Shown here: positions 44,851 through 54,783 of the stretch, piece by piece
Layout of the letters: each line of letters begins with the position of its first letter
Numbering within the stretch: the first letter of the stretch is position 1
Assembly (NCBI RefSeq): GCF_030866825.1
Contig: NZ_CP133020.1
Span: 3,038,001 to 3,102,000 of the forward strand
Source of the DNA: Rathayibacter sp. SW19
GTDB lineage: Bacteria; Actinomycetota; Actinomycetes; Actinomycetales; Microbacteriaceae
DNA length: 64,000 nt
Reading direction: 5' to 3'
The notes under the pieces: generated by a model
The model's database searches: none
Told to the model about the DNA's origin: nothing
Seen by the model: the letters and a program-made list of their open reading frames with translations, nothing else
Made by a program: the position numbers and the translations under genes

Positions 44851-45534
44851 ATGATGGCGCGCCGGTTTACCGTGATCGTTGCCTCACCGAGGGACTTCGG
44901 CGCCAGCACGCGAACCGATGTGCCCTACGCTCCAACTCTCTGGGCGTCGGACCTGCGCGCGGTGGCGCATCACCTCGGATATCAACGTTTTCTGTTCTTC
45001 GGCTGCTCATTCATCGGCGCGCTCAGGCCGTGGCTGGCACTGCGATTGGCGAAACATCAGACAGTCGCAGCCGTCGTGTCTGGCGGCTTTCCGTTGCTCG
45101 GCGACTACGGGATCGCGTCCCGCGATGTGGACGCCCAGATGGAGCAACTTGAGCGGGGCCCCGAGTCCTGGGCAAAGTGGGACCTAAGGTTCGATCCGCG
45201 AGCGGGTGCGGCCTTCTACCGTGATCTGACGGGGCTGGCTCCGAACGGTCTAGTTGACAACGCGTCATGCCCGCTCTTTGGCTTCTGGGGCGACCGCGAC
45301 CGCGATGCGATCGAAATGGTCCTGCCGCATAGCGTGCTCGCCTTGGGCCTGACCCGTCGGGATGTCCCGTGGAAGCAGTACCCGGGCTATGACCACGAGA
45401 GACTCAATAGTGACTTGAAAGTTGCGTGGTCCGACGCCGAGACATGGCTACTGAAGCAGACACACGAACTGCGGCTCTGCCCCCCGACTGCCCACTCCGA
45501 GCGGTTGAACACATTCCTGGGAATCCCGCATTGA
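44851..45534 (+). pseudogene. Alpha/beta hydrolase, 5' truncated
   Basis: Family-like sequence begins at RRFTVIVASPRDFGAST (the VIAPDLRGFG.S block of alpha/beta hydrolases). The oxyanion-hole HG segment that should precede it is absent; upstream codons are unrelated. The nucleophile elbow reads FGCSFIGA, so the final Gly of GxSxG is lost. A conserved C-terminal WKQYPGYDHERLN His remains. ATG 44851 could start a short product, but it would probably be inactive. Confidence 0.6.
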
Positions 45535-45645
45535 ACGATCCGACAAGACTAACCCAACTGAATGCGCTGATCGCAAAGTCATGAAGCCACCGTTTCGACG
45601 CCGACGTCGACTGCTCCAGTCCGCCTGGGTCGCTACCCTCAGCAT

Positions 45646-46209
45646 ATGGACACCACCACGAGCTTTGTATTGGCGATCATCGCATTAGTGGTATCGCTGC
45701 TCTCCGTGGTGGCATCTTTTGCTGCTCTTCGTCAATTCCCTCGGCCGTTCTTCGTGCACAGCGTCCGGCGAGAAACTCCTATTAATGAGACGCAGCCGAT
45801 ATTTCTGTTCACCCTTACAAACATGGGTAAGGCTTCGGCCCACGACGTGCGTCTCGTGTACCGGGGTACCCCTTCACGTAGCTTTGAAAGGTTATGGGCG
45901 GCAATCGAGTTCCCGGTGTCTCAGCCTAAGGAGTCCCTCATCAGCATGGTCACCGGCGAATCCGTGGCCGGCGTGACCGCATACGGGCCGTGGGCAGAGC
46001 CAGAAGGCGAACCGAATAATATGGATCTCGAGTTCGAGATCACGTGGAGACAGGCTCCGACGATGAGCCGTGTTCGCCGCAAAAAGTACAGAGTCAGACT
46101 GGTTGACACCAACCTGTTCGCGTATGAGCTGATGGACTTTCGTGGCTGGTTGAGCAGCACCGCGGAGTGGATCATTTTCCCCCTGCGTCGCATGCGAGGC
46201 TGGCCATGA
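45646..46209 (+). CDS. Hypothetical membrane-anchored protein
   Basis: 187 residues. One N-terminal hydrophobic helix (FVLAIIALVVSLLSVVASFA, about 7-26), then a soluble beta-rich domain (PIFLFTLTNMGKASAHDVRL, NNMDLEFEITWRQAP) resembling an Ig-like fold. No family recognised. Base composition is lower in GC than the neighbours, which fits acquired DNA. It precedes a DUF2971 gene by about 110 bp on the same strand. Confidence 0.65.
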   Translation: MDTTTSFVLAIIALVVSLLSVVASFAALRQFPRPFFVHSVRRETPINETQPIFLFTLTNMGKASAHDVRLVYRGTPSRSFERLWAAIEFPVSQPKESLISMVTGESVAGVTAYGPWAEPEGEPNNMDLEFEITWRQAPTMSRVRRKKYRVRLVDTNLFAYELMDFRGWLSSTAEWIIFPLRRMRGWP

Positions 46210-46318
46210 GACGGCCCGATGATCGAGGATCCATACCTGTGATGAATGCGGCCGCAAGCGGAACGCCCGTGTGTTGCTCGTCAGACACAGCCTCTAGCCA
46301 GCAAGAGAAAATGATCAA

Positions 46319-47209
46319 ATGAGCAACGATCGGGTGATATATCACTATACAACTGCAGCTGGACTGCAAGGAATCATCGAGGGTGGTTCGATCTGGATGA
46401 CGGATGCCCGCCATCTGAATGACTCCGGCGAATTGGTCCATGCTGCCCGGATTATGCGCGAACGAATCACCGCCAAAATTGAAAGCATCCGGCCCGAAGT
46501 ATTAGACGAGTCGTCCAACGAAGACCCCGCTGGATCACGTGTCAGCGTTCTGAGGGGCATTCAGTCCTACCTCGATCGGATCGAACTGGGGCAAGACTAC
46601 GGATACTCGGCCTATGTGACCGCATTTTGCGAAGACGGCAATCTGCTTAGCCAGTGGCGCGGGTACGGCGGCGGCGTCCTGGGATACTCACTTGGGTTCA
46701 GTAGAGACGTACTGGAGAAGTCAGACTCACTGGCGAAGCCAACTATGCCGGGGTTGTACGGCGCTCAACAGGTGTCTAAGCCACTCGAGCTAATTCCAGT
46801 TGATTACGGAACCGACGCCGGAATGGCCCAAATTCAGGATGCAATAGACCAGCTCGCCCCCTATCCGTCGGGCCATCCAGGCGTTCACGCCGACGTGCAG
46901 TTCGGTCAGCATGTGCTCCCCGTTTTGGCGAAAATCAAAGATCCAGGTTTCAGGGAGGAAAAGGAGTGGCGACTTCTCCTTACGACTGACAGCTGGCTAA
47001 AGACCGTGAAGGTCCGCGTCGGACCAACTGGCCTGGTGCCATACGTTGAAGCACTGTGGCCACGCGAAGCGCTGAAAGCAATCATCGTGGGCCCCGGTCC
47101 CAATCTGGAACTCAGAGCTGACGCTGTTCGCAAGTTCGTGCACCGCAACTATGACACCGACGCACACAGCATAGACGTCACAACGTCACGGATTCCGTTC
47201 AGGGTCTAA
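46319..47209 (+). CDS. DUF2971 domain protein
   Basis: 296 residues. N-terminal VIYHYTTAAGLQGIIEGGSI followed by WMTDARHLNDSGEL and later LSQWRGYGGG are DUF2971 signatures; near the C-terminus FREEKEWRLLL is also conserved. Function is unknown; the family is frequent in defence islands, and the fold is thought to resemble ADP-ribosyltransferase-like proteins, which is inference. ATG 46319 chosen. Confidence 0.8.
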   Translation: MSNDRVIYHYTTAAGLQGIIEGGSIWMTDARHLNDSGELVHAARIMRERITAKIESIRPEVLDESSNEDPAGSRVSVLRGIQSYLDRIELGQDYGYSAYVTAFCEDGNLLSQWRGYGGGVLGYSLGFSRDVLEKSDSLAKPTMPGLYGAQQVSKPLELIPVDYGTDAGMAQIQDAIDQLAPYPSGHPGVHADVQFGQHVLPVLAKIKDPGFREEKEWRLLLTTDSWLKTVKVRVGPTGLVPYVEALWPREALKAIIVGPGPNLELRADAVRKFVHRNYDTDAHSIDVTTSRIPFRV

Positions 47210-47750
47210 CCGTTGCGTCGCAAGCGGGACCTTCAGCGGACACTCCCCTGCGGACTTTGGACTCCACAGGCTAACGAGCCAGAGGACTGTCGCATACGGC
47301 CATCCCGACAATAAGCCCGGTGAGCCCGTGTCTCATAAGCAGGACGTGCAGTGTCTCAGGAAACTACAGCGTTCCAAGAAACTCCCCCAGCTCGAAACAC
47401 AAGCGATGAGATCCGCGAAATAACGCCGAACCCGGTTGTCATGGAAAGTAGTCTCAGTGTTACCCACGTAACTTCGGTTTAGCAGCCAACGAATGCCCAA
47501 CCAGCCTGCACGGGTTCTGGCGCCCGCAAGCCGACCTCTGCGAGATGAGGCTCGAAGCAGGTGGGCCCGGCCTGCAATCCCTCTACCAATATCTCCACCC
47601 AGAACCGCACCTGAACCACTCGGCCGAAGCGTGTAGACGTGGACCGAGAATCGCAAAGCGAGCAGCCCGTGCAGTATATTACGGTGTTCTTCCAACACTC
47701 GATACTTGCATCAATTTGCACGTACAGATGGTTCACGTGGGCCGCTGTAA
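47210..47750. other. 541 bp without a supported gene
   Basis: Lower GC than flanks, no coding frame, no palindrome of note. Probably regulatory or decayed sequence upstream of the membrane protein gene. Confidence 0.5.
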
Positions 47751-49292
47751 GTGTGCCAAGCTCAATTCGTGGAGCTCACCAACATCGAACAAAGCCTTGT
47801 CGATCATGTAGTGGATGGCACGGTACTGGACCTTGCCTCGGGAATCGAAGACGAAGCCATTGACGAGAACGCCATGAAAAATTGGGGTCCGGAGCACGAT
47901 ATCAGCGCCCAGGTTTTGCGCGACATCCTCCGCGGCCGCCAACTCCCAGAAGTTGGACCCGATCCGCATGGGTTGCAACTGCGCGGTGCTCGGATTATTG
48001 GACGCATCGACTTAAAAGACGTAACCACACCGATCCGCCTCCGACTGTTGTCATGCCACCTGCCCGATGGACTGGACGGACGCGATTGCCACATACCTGG
48101 GCTGGAGTTGAGCGGGTCCGTCGTCAGCGTCGAGGGCGAAGACTGCAAGCGGGGCGCGGTCCGTATCTTAGGTGCGCACATCAATGGGCAGCTGTCGATG
48201 AGTGGCGCCGCACTCATCAATAAGGCGGGCTCCGCCCTCGACGCTGACGGCGCTACCATCGACGGCGACGTGTTTCTCAATAACAAGTTCACCGCCATCG
48301 GACACGGCGATTCAGGCACGATACGCCTCCTAGGCGCCCACATCACCGGGCAACTGGTCATGCGCCACGCCACACTAACCAATAAGGCGGGCTCCGCCCT
48401 GACCGCCGACGGCGCGACCATCGACGGCGGCATGTTTCTTGATAACGAGTTCACCGCCATCGGACACGGCCGCCAAGCCGCGGTAAGGCTCCTAGGCACC
48501 CACATCACCGGGCAACTGATTATGCGCCGCGCCACACTAACCAACCAGGTGGGCTCCGCCCTGACCGCCGACCGTACGACCATCGACGGCGACGTGTTTC
48601 TTGATGACAAATTCACCGCCATCGGACACGGCCGCCAAGGTGCGGTGAGGCTCGCCAACATGCACATCACCGGACGGCTGGTGGTGAGTGACGCGAGTGT
48701 AGACCTCGCGACTGCAGGGATGGGATGGGTAGTTGATGGTTTGATATATAACGGGTACCCGACCGCAACGCTCAAGACATGGCTGTCATTGCTTCAGAGG
48801 GGAACGCCTGAGTACAAACCGCAGCCGTACCAGCAATTGGCCGCCGTCGCCCGCGCAGCCGGCCACGACAGTGACGCCCGCCGGGCGCTAATGAAGCAAC
48901 GCGATGACCAGGTCATACGTGGCAAGTTAACACCTCCCTTGAGGGCGTGGCTCAGGTTCACCAAGCTCACCCTCGGCTATGGGTACCAACCGTGGCGTGC
49001 CCTGATCGGCGTTGCAGGAGTCTTCCTGATCGCGGTGATGACTACCATGTACGTTCCTGGCGCAGTGGCCAACACCGCCACCGCCACCGGCTGCACTTGG
49101 GTTGAGAAGTTTCAAATTTCCGTCGACATGGCGATCCCGCTCGTGTCCACCAGCACTGGTACCACATGCCATGTCACTTCCACGTCAGGAGGGCAATTCG
49201 TCGCATGGGTCGGCGTGTTCTTGACCCTCGCCGGCTGGGCCCTGACTGCACTATTCGCTGCTGGCTTTACGCGCGCCATCCGCAGACCATAG
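47751..49292 (+). CDS. Repeat-containing membrane protein
   Basis: 513 residues. N-terminal helical start (FVELTNIEQSLVDHVVDGTV). Then a repeat region: three 54-residue units at about residues 137-298, each with LGAHITGQL.MR.ATLTNKAGS, LTADGATIDG..FLDN and FTAIGHG, plus a partial fourth. The pattern of short G-x-x-I/L-x-G strands suggests a beta-helix. At the C-terminus are two membrane helices (WRALIGVAGVFLIAVMTTMY; FVAWVGVFLTLAGWALTALF). Similar actinobacterial proteins are often annotated as membrane-associated oxidoreductases without proof. Start GTG 47751. Confidence 0.7.
   Translation: MCQAQFVELTNIEQSLVDHVVDGTVLDLASGIEDEAIDENAMKNWGPEHDISAQVLRDILRGRQLPEVGPDPHGLQLRGARIIGRIDLKDVTTPIRLRLLSCHLPDGLDGRDCHIPGLELSGSVVSVEGEDCKRGAVRILGAHINGQLSMSGAALINKAGSALDADGATIDGDVFLNNKFTAIGHGDSGTIRLLGAHITGQLVMRHATLTNKAGSALTADGATIDGGMFLDNEFTAIGHGRQAAVRLLGTHITGQLIMRRATLTNQVGSALTADRTTIDGDVFLDDKFTAIGHGRQGAVRLANMHITGRLVVSDASVDLATAGMGWVVDGLIYNGYPTATLKTWLSLLQRGTPEYKPQPYQQLAAVARAAGHDSDARRALMKQRDDQVIRGKLTPPLRAWLRFTKLTLGYGYQPWRALIGVAGVFLIAVMTTMYVPGAVANTATATGCTWVEKFQISVDMAIPLVSTSTGTTCHVTSTSGGQFVAWVGVFLTLAGWALTALFAAGFTRAIRRP
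48159..48644 (+). repeat. Three 162 bp in-frame tandem units
   Basis: Unit starts at 48159, 48321 and 48483 (162 bp apart), with a partial fourth from 48645. The second and third are most alike. They encode the 54-residue repeats of the gene at 47751 and imply recent internal duplication. Confidence 0.85.
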
Positions 49293-49711
49293 GACATACC
49301 ACGTCCGCCGGATTCTCAAAACAATCAGTCTTCAACACGCCGATGGGATTCACCCCGAAACCAACGGAGAGTACTGTCTGCTGAGCGTCTGGTTGCGATA
49401 CATAGTTATGAGAATCGCCGTGCCGCGGAAATCCAGGGGTTTTCGGACACCGTCGGCCGCGGCCACGAGACGCCTCGTAACCCTTTGGATATGAGACTCA
49501 CTAGCTGCACTTTCGGCTGCGCTACGGACTAGGGAGTGATGATCCCACCAGCACTCATGACGGGTCGGGACCAAGTGGCCGCTGAGTGCAAAAGTGTGAC
49601 GCCCAACGAGTGGGCGGAGCGAAGCCGCAGTTATGACGCAAAAGTCATTGACTGGGCACGGCTGGAGTGTGCCCACCCCTTGGTTGACTCGCGGTGGTCT
49701 CCTATGCCGGG
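49293..49711. other. 419 bp convergent gap without a gene
   Basis: No coding frame on either strand and no clear hairpin terminator. It separates two convergent operons. Confidence 0.5.
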
Positions 49712-50593
49712 TCAGACAGATGGCACCACTGCCGCGATGAACCGGCCGATCGGCTCCAGCTTCATGGCGATATCGCAAGTTGCGGACCGAGATAGTTCCC
49801 CCAAATCAAGTCGCTTGCCAATTGTCGGATCCTGCTCGGGCGCCCAATGCATGACGATCGCTCCGCGCTTCGCACGCAGCTGGAGCTGAACGATATCTTG
49901 TGGCGTCAAATGTGATGCCGCCCCGCCCAGGCAGAGCACCGTGTCATATTGCGTGCCGCAGAGCACCCGTTCTTGGGTGGCTCCCGCCCACGTCGTCGGA
50001 TGCAGGCCTGCCAGGTGCGGATGCTTGGAGACGAGAACGTTGAGCATGGCCGTGGAGGGATCGACGCCGACGTATCGAATTGGCTCGACGAGTCCCGCGT
50101 CGAGAATCCAGCCTGTCCCGCATCCCACGTCAAGGGTGCGCCAGAGCTTATCGCCAAACTGGTCGCGAATCAGCCCGGTCGTCGCGTCTTTCTCTTCGTT
50201 CGTCATTCCGTACTTCTGGTCCCACTCGGAGGCGAGTGCGTCGTATGTCGATTCGAGTCCGGATGCAGTTCGTGGCGCGTTCTGAACTCCGTAGGCGTGC
50301 TCTGCTCGACCACGATTTACGAGGCAGGTCTGGCTCAGGTCGGCGTTCATGGTCCAGTACTTCCAGCCCGTGGAGGTGGTCAGGTAGATTCTGGTCTGCT
50401 TGTAAAACTTCATCGGTTCACCGAAGGTCCGGATCACGTGCGCCGCGCGCACGAAATCATCATGCGTCAGACCCAACGCGTGCCCTTCGGCCACGTACTC
50501 GTGAGGGGCACCGTCAGCGTATGTCGTTGCGAACTGCCAATCGAGTTCCGGCTCTAGGCCGAGCCACCAATTCAAGTCTGTCTTCGTAATCAT
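49712..50593 (-). CDS. Class I SAM-dependent methyltransferase with extra N-terminal domain
   Basis: 293 residues. ATG 50593 with AGGAAG upstream; an in-frame ATG at 50677 is unsupported. The first 110 residues are a unique domain (WWLGLEPELDWQFATTYADG ... FYKQTRIYLTTSTGWKYWTM). Residues 120-270 are a Rossmann methyltransferase: TYDALASEWDQKY, motif I LWRTLDVGCGTGWILDAG, motif II YVGVDPSTAML and motif IV-like YDTVLCLGGA. No NPPY motif, so DNA adenine methylation is not indicated; a small-molecule or other target is possible. Third gene of the DUF262 operon. Confidence 0.8.
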   Translation of the reverse strand: MITKTDLNWWLGLEPELDWQFATTYADGAPHEYVAEGHALGLTHDDFVRAAHVIRTFGEPMKFYKQTRIYLTTSTGWKYWTMNADLSQTCLVNRGRAEHAYGVQNAPRTASGLESTYDALASEWDQKYGMTNEEKDATTGLIRDQFGDKLWRTLDVGCGTGWILDAGLVEPIRYVGVDPSTAMLNVLVSKHPHLAGLHPTTWAGATQERVLCGTQYDTVLCLGGAASHLTPQDIVQLQLRAKRGAIVMHWAPEQDPTIGKRLDLGELSRSATCDIAMKLEPIGRFIAAVVPSV

Positions 50594-50673
50594 GCTCTTC
50601 CTCCGTTTAGACACGGCCTTCGAAGTCCGTGCGGGAGAAGTCTGCTTGAGGCCGCTGACATTGACGGCTCGGA

Positions 50674-52989
50674 TCAAAGCCTCGCGGCAACCATTGCCCT
50701 CGAAAGCCGCAGGCCGAGCTGGACTCGGTCCACGTCATCGACGTTGCGCCCGTCGCGTTCCGATTGCGGAATCAGGAGCTCGTTGCCGTGCAGATCGAGG
50801 AACTCCATCGAGAGAGCTTGCAGACGGGAATCCTCTGCTGGGTAGCCCTCCGGCGTGATGATCTCGAAGCGGTCGTCACAGTTGCGCAGCTCGAGGTGTG
50901 ACGCGCGGAACGACATCCCTGGGTCATCTTTGTGCCACCACTCGGGTTCCGCGACGTCGGGCGCAAGGTGGCCCTGGAACCACACGGCGCGAAGGATCAC
51001 GTCCGAGAATTTGGCGCTGTAGTTACTGCCATTGAGCAGCCTGAATCGGCCAGCGTGGAATCCGCCTGTCTCGGGATCATATTCGCCGTTGTAGTAGCCG
51101 ACGCCTCGAGTGCTTCGTGCTCCGGGATAGCGGACGAGGTAATACCGCCAGTCAAACAAGCCGCGCCTGTCACAGAGGCCTAGCCAGTCGGACTGAATCT
51201 GCTCAAGCGTCTCTGCGGCCGTCACATCGCCTTCCGCCATACGTTCGGTGATGTCATCGAGGAGAAGCATGAGGGGCTCGCGCCGGCCTGTCTGGGTGTC
51301 CCGGTTCTGTGCCGTGAGCATGTCGCGCCAGGATTCGTCGGATTGCGAATTCCCGAGCTGGCGGCGCCTGCCATTCCAGCCGGTGTCGCGGGAGTAGTCG
51401 CCCTTTGTCAGCAGGGCTGCCCCGAGAGCGTCGCGGAGTTCTGGCCCCGCGACAGCCTCGAACGCAACTTGCCGCTGACCGAGAAGATCCGTGTCCAAGT
51501 CGAAGGCGAGCAGACGGCCTCGGATGAGAGGGTGATCCTCGAGGAGGTGGACTGCCCCTGTCGCTTCGGGGTGAGCGTCGAGGGTCTCCCACTTGAGCCG
51601 TTCGTCGACTACCCAACCCTGGTTGAAGCCTGGGGCGTTATCCAGTGTGCCGTCGATAATCAGTCGTTCGACGGCGCCGATGTATTCGGCCATGCGCTTG
51701 CTGTCGAGGTTCCACGACTCTGTAAGATTGCGAAGCGTGCGCAGGCGACGGTCCAGCTGCGTGTCGTCAATGCTGGCTTGGCGCGCGATCAGGACTGCGA
51801 ACAGCATTAGCGTCTCAGTGGTCGTGAACGATGTGCCATATCCGCTAATGCACGCTTGGAACAGGTCCGGCGAAGTTGAAAGCAGCAGTGGAAGCGGTCC
51901 GTCCCCTTCGCCGTTCGCGCGGAACAGTCGCGAGAAAACTGTGTCCGGGCTCTCAGTGCCGCACCACGTATCGAATGCGTTAAAGAAGAACGCGCGATTG
52001 GCGGCAGCGTCGGGGTTCGTAGCGTCCGCGAACAGGCGCCGTGCCCGTTTCTCAAGGGGGAGTTCATCGGAGAGGCCGGCTTCGAGGGTGCGCCGAGTTC
52101 TCGCCCCGTTCCTCCATTCGCTGACGTCTATGATGAAGCGGAAGTAGCGGATGAATTCTTGGTCGATCTCGAAGTCACCGTCGCCGGTCTTCTCGTACTC
52201 CCAGAGAAGGTTTGTCCAGCTGCCGTCGATGCTGTCGATGAGGTGTCGATGCTCGGCCAGGTCAAGCACCGGGACCAGCAGGTCCTCGAGTTCTGCCTTG
52301 AAGACTTCAAAAGGCGTCAAAGGCTTCCCGCGGGAGTTCATCTTGATGTAGAGGTCCTCACCGCGGTCCGTGTCTTCTATGGGAAGAAACAGGAACCAGA
52401 TCGGCGGGTTTTCGCGGTCCGCCAGCCGACGCCACAAGTCGTAAAAGTCCGTGCCGGGCGAGGAGAGACGCTCTTGAATGCTGTCGAGCATGACCAGCAT
52501 GGACTGGATGGTGGGATCCTGCTGCCAAGGGAACACGTACCACGGCTCATCCGTGGCCCACGCCGATGGGCTCGCCGCGTCGTCAGGGAGAGGGTGGGTC
52601 GCTAGGGTCTGGCAAAAGTCGCGGGCGCTCGGTCGTGTCGCGTAGGTGAGACGAAGCCACGCCGCGTCCGTATCAAGAGTTCCGGCTCGGCATGCGATGT
52701 ACCAATGCAAAAGGAACAGGGTCGTGAGTCGCTGTTGCCCGTCAAGTGGCCGGAGTAGTCCGTTATTCGGTAGCTCTCCGTAGACGAAGTCGAGACCGAT
52801 CGGAGAAGTGGCACCTGTCGCTGCGTCGATGAGGGTGTCGAGGAAGCGGTCTCGGATGACCCTTGTGGCGTCGTCTTGACGACCTTGAGCGAAATCCCTT
52901 TGGATCATCGGGATCTCAATAGCGGTGATGTCCGGGCGGCCATCCCTTTCGTCGAAGAGTCCCATGAATGTGGTGCGGTGCCCGTTCAT
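50674..52989 (-). CDS. DUF262 domain protein (large)
   Basis: 771 residues. DUF262 (ParB/Srx-like) features: IPMIQRDFAQGR (about 27-38) and LDGQQRLTTLFLLHW (about 82-96), the DGQQR loop typical of GmrSD/SspE proteins; FYDLWRRLADRENPPIWF and MNSRGKPLTPFEVFKAEL complete the domain. The C-terminal half (Trp-rich, FLDLHGNELL) is not recognised and no DUF1524 HNH is seen. It overlaps the upstream DUF262/HNH gene by 4 bp (ATGA), so both are translated together. Confidence 0.85.
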   Translation of the reverse strand: MNGHRTTFMGLFDERDGRPDITAIEIPMIQRDFAQGRQDDATRVIRDRFLDTLIDAATGATSPIGLDFVYGELPNNGLLRPLDGQQRLTTLFLLHWYIACRAGTLDTDAAWLRLTYATRPSARDFCQTLATHPLPDDAASPSAWATDEPWYVFPWQQDPTIQSMLVMLDSIQERLSSPGTDFYDLWRRLADRENPPIWFLFLPIEDTDRGEDLYIKMNSRGKPLTPFEVFKAELEDLLVPVLDLAEHRHLIDSIDGSWTNLLWEYEKTGDGDFEIDQEFIRYFRFIIDVSEWRNGARTRRTLEAGLSDELPLEKRARRLFADATNPDAAANRAFFFNAFDTWCGTESPDTVFSRLFRANGEGDGPLPLLLSTSPDLFQACISGYGTSFTTTETLMLFAVLIARQASIDDTQLDRRLRTLRNLTESWNLDSKRMAEYIGAVERLIIDGTLDNAPGFNQGWVVDERLKWETLDAHPEATGAVHLLEDHPLIRGRLLAFDLDTDLLGQRQVAFEAVAGPELRDALGAALLTKGDYSRDTGWNGRRRQLGNSQSDESWRDMLTAQNRDTQTGRREPLMLLLDDITERMAEGDVTAAETLEQIQSDWLGLCDRRGLFDWRYYLVRYPGARSTRGVGYYNGEYDPETGGFHAGRFRLLNGSNYSAKFSDVILRAVWFQGHLAPDVAEPEWWHKDDPGMSFRASHLELRNCDDRFEIITPEGYPAEDSRLQALSMEFLDLHGNELLIPQSERDGRNVDDVDRVQLGLRLSRAMVAARL

Positions 52990-54728
52990 GCAGCTGCCTC
53001 TCCTTCGCTTTCGACCAGCAGGAACTCGTCCACCAGGACCAGCAGCTTCTCGAGATACTGTTCGCGGTCCTGAGGGCTCCAGAGAGAAAGCTGCTGATCC
53101 TCGCTTCGCGTGTAGTACTTCAAGAACACGTTGCGGGTGCAGGGAAGAATGAAAGCACCTGCTTCGTCGAGTTCGATAATCCGCTCGCGTTTCAACGCGA
53201 AGACGGCGTTGTTGAGCTTGCTGTTGAAGTTTTTCTGCAGCAGCGCGAGATTGGCGATGCCGTGCATTTCCTCGTCGTCCTCGTCGCCACCCGCCGAGAA
53301 CAGGTCGAAGACCCGGTCGACGAGCCGTTGAAATGCGTCATCGTCGCTTATTCGAACTGACGAGCTCTTTTGTGCCTCGAGATCGTGCGCCAGGTTCTGA
53401 GCAGTCACCTGATTCGGGGCTTCCCAGGGCGTCACCCGGATTGCGTGAAGGTGTGCCTCGATCCAGTCTGATCGTTGCGCGTCGGTGCGAAGCAGCTGGG
53501 CATTCTGAGCGTGAATGTGTTCCAGAGACCAGCCGCCCTGTGCATAGGCGTGGAACGAGAACCGGCTCCCTTTGTCCGCCGATCCAAGGATCGATTGAAC
53601 ATTCATGAGCAGAAGTACCCATTCGCATCGCATCGGGTTCTTGTCGTAACGAAGTAGCGACGCCGATTCTCGGGTGAGAACAAGCCTCTCGCGGATACGT
53701 CGCTGGAGCTCCTGCCGGAACATGGAATGGGTCGTCAGCCGTGAGATCGCGATTAGATCTTGAATGTTGTCGCCAATAGCGACAAGGTAGCCGATCCGGT
53801 GAAACAGTTCGCGATCGTTGAACCACCCCTTGAGCGTTCCGAAGATCTCGACGACCTCCCGCCAGAATTCTGCCGCCGATGTCTGCTTGACGCGTTCTCG
53901 TACTTGTTCGAACGTCCAGTAAGGAGGTCTGTGGTGCGAAGAAGACGCTCGGGTCAAGCTTTCGAAGACAAAATCGATATGAGTCGGTCTGCCGGCACTC
54001 GTTCCGGTCAAGAATGCCCAGAATTGATCCTCCCGAAGTTCTCGTTCGATTCCGTCCCACTGTGCGGCGATTTCAGCTCGGCGCCCAGAGTGATCGTCAC
54101 GGGTGGCACTCTCAGAGAGAATAAGAGCCTTGATGAGTTCCGCGTCGGTCAAGGGAATCCGGTCACGATTTAAGCGGGCAAACAGCGCGTTCGCGTTAGT
54201 CGTGTCGGCGGGCGCTTCGTACCAGATCACGAACACTCGCTTTGAGAGCGCCTGGTACATGTCCACGGCGACGAGAAGCGGATTCCCGCGGGATTCAAAC
54301 CACGACTCGATGGCCTCATAGGCCTTTGCCATGTGGAAAAAGTCAACGTTCTCATTGCTTCGTGCCGGGTCGAGTGTCTCGAGGTACTCTCGGCTGCCAG
54401 CCCGCGTCTCGTATGTCAATGAGTAGTCGACGGTGGCATTCGGAAGCTTCGTCCCGATATAGCGCAGGATCAGGTACAGCGTTGTAAGGCGCTGTTGCCC
54501 GTCGACGAGTTCCCATGTGCCGTCGGGCCGTTTCAGGACCACGACCGGCTGCAGGTAATAGCCGCGGTCGACAGGACTTGAGTTGATGTCGTCGAGAAGC
54601 TGATGCGTCTCGACCTCCCCCCAGCGGTATCCACGCTGATAAGGGGGAACAACGAATTCACCCTGCACATGAGGTCGACTCGGGTCGTCACTCGCTAACA
54701 CCAGTCGCTCATCGAGAACTGCATCCAT
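52986..54728 (-). CDS. DUF262-DUF1524 (HNH-like) nuclease
   Basis: 580 residues. N-terminal DUF262: VPPYQRGYRWGEVETHQLLDD (27-46 region) and VDGQQRLTTLYL (75-86), then LFARLNRDRIPLTDAELIKA. C-terminal DUF1524/HNH-like: WSLEHIHAQNAQ (about 409), NLALLQKNFNSKLNN and the acidic stretch GGDEDDEEMHG between. This is the arrangement of GmrSD type IV restriction proteins and SspE. First gene of the operon, with a palindrome 55 bp upstream. Confidence 0.88.
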   Translation of the reverse strand: MDAVLDERLVLASDDPSRPHVQGEFVVPPYQRGYRWGEVETHQLLDDINSSPVDRGYYLQPVVVLKRPDGTWELVDGQQRLTTLYLILRYIGTKLPNATVDYSLTYETRAGSREYLETLDPARSNENVDFFHMAKAYEAIESWFESRGNPLLVAVDMYQALSKRVFVIWYEAPADTTNANALFARLNRDRIPLTDAELIKALILSESATRDDHSGRRAEIAAQWDGIERELREDQFWAFLTGTSAGRPTHIDFVFESLTRASSSHHRPPYWTFEQVRERVKQTSAAEFWREVVEIFGTLKGWFNDRELFHRIGYLVAIGDNIQDLIAISRLTTHSMFRQELQRRIRERLVLTRESASLLRYDKNPMRCEWVLLLMNVQSILGSADKGSRFSFHAYAQGGWSLEHIHAQNAQLLRTDAQRSDWIEAHLHAIRVTPWEAPNQVTAQNLAHDLEAQKSSSVRISDDDAFQRLVDRVFDLFSAGGDEDDEEMHGIANLALLQKNFNSKLNNAVFALKRERIIELDEAGAFILPCTRNVFLKYYTRSEDQQLSLWSPQDREQYLEKLLVLVDEFLLVESEGEAAA

Positions 54729-54783
54729 GACACGAACCTACTCGCCCGGCGAGTGCGAGCCGCCGTCCGGGGCTCAACTCACG

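Noticed and set aside
44520..44909. 129-residue minus-strand frame
   Set aside because: Its first 20 residues are antisense of the hydrolase and its end loses coding character; at most a broken fragment.
48159..48700. CRISPR array
   Set aside because: The repeats are 162 bp, coding and in frame, with no short spacers.
49350..49778. 142-residue minus-strand frame between two convergent genes
   Set aside because: Overlaps the end of the methyltransferase in another frame and shows no coding signature.
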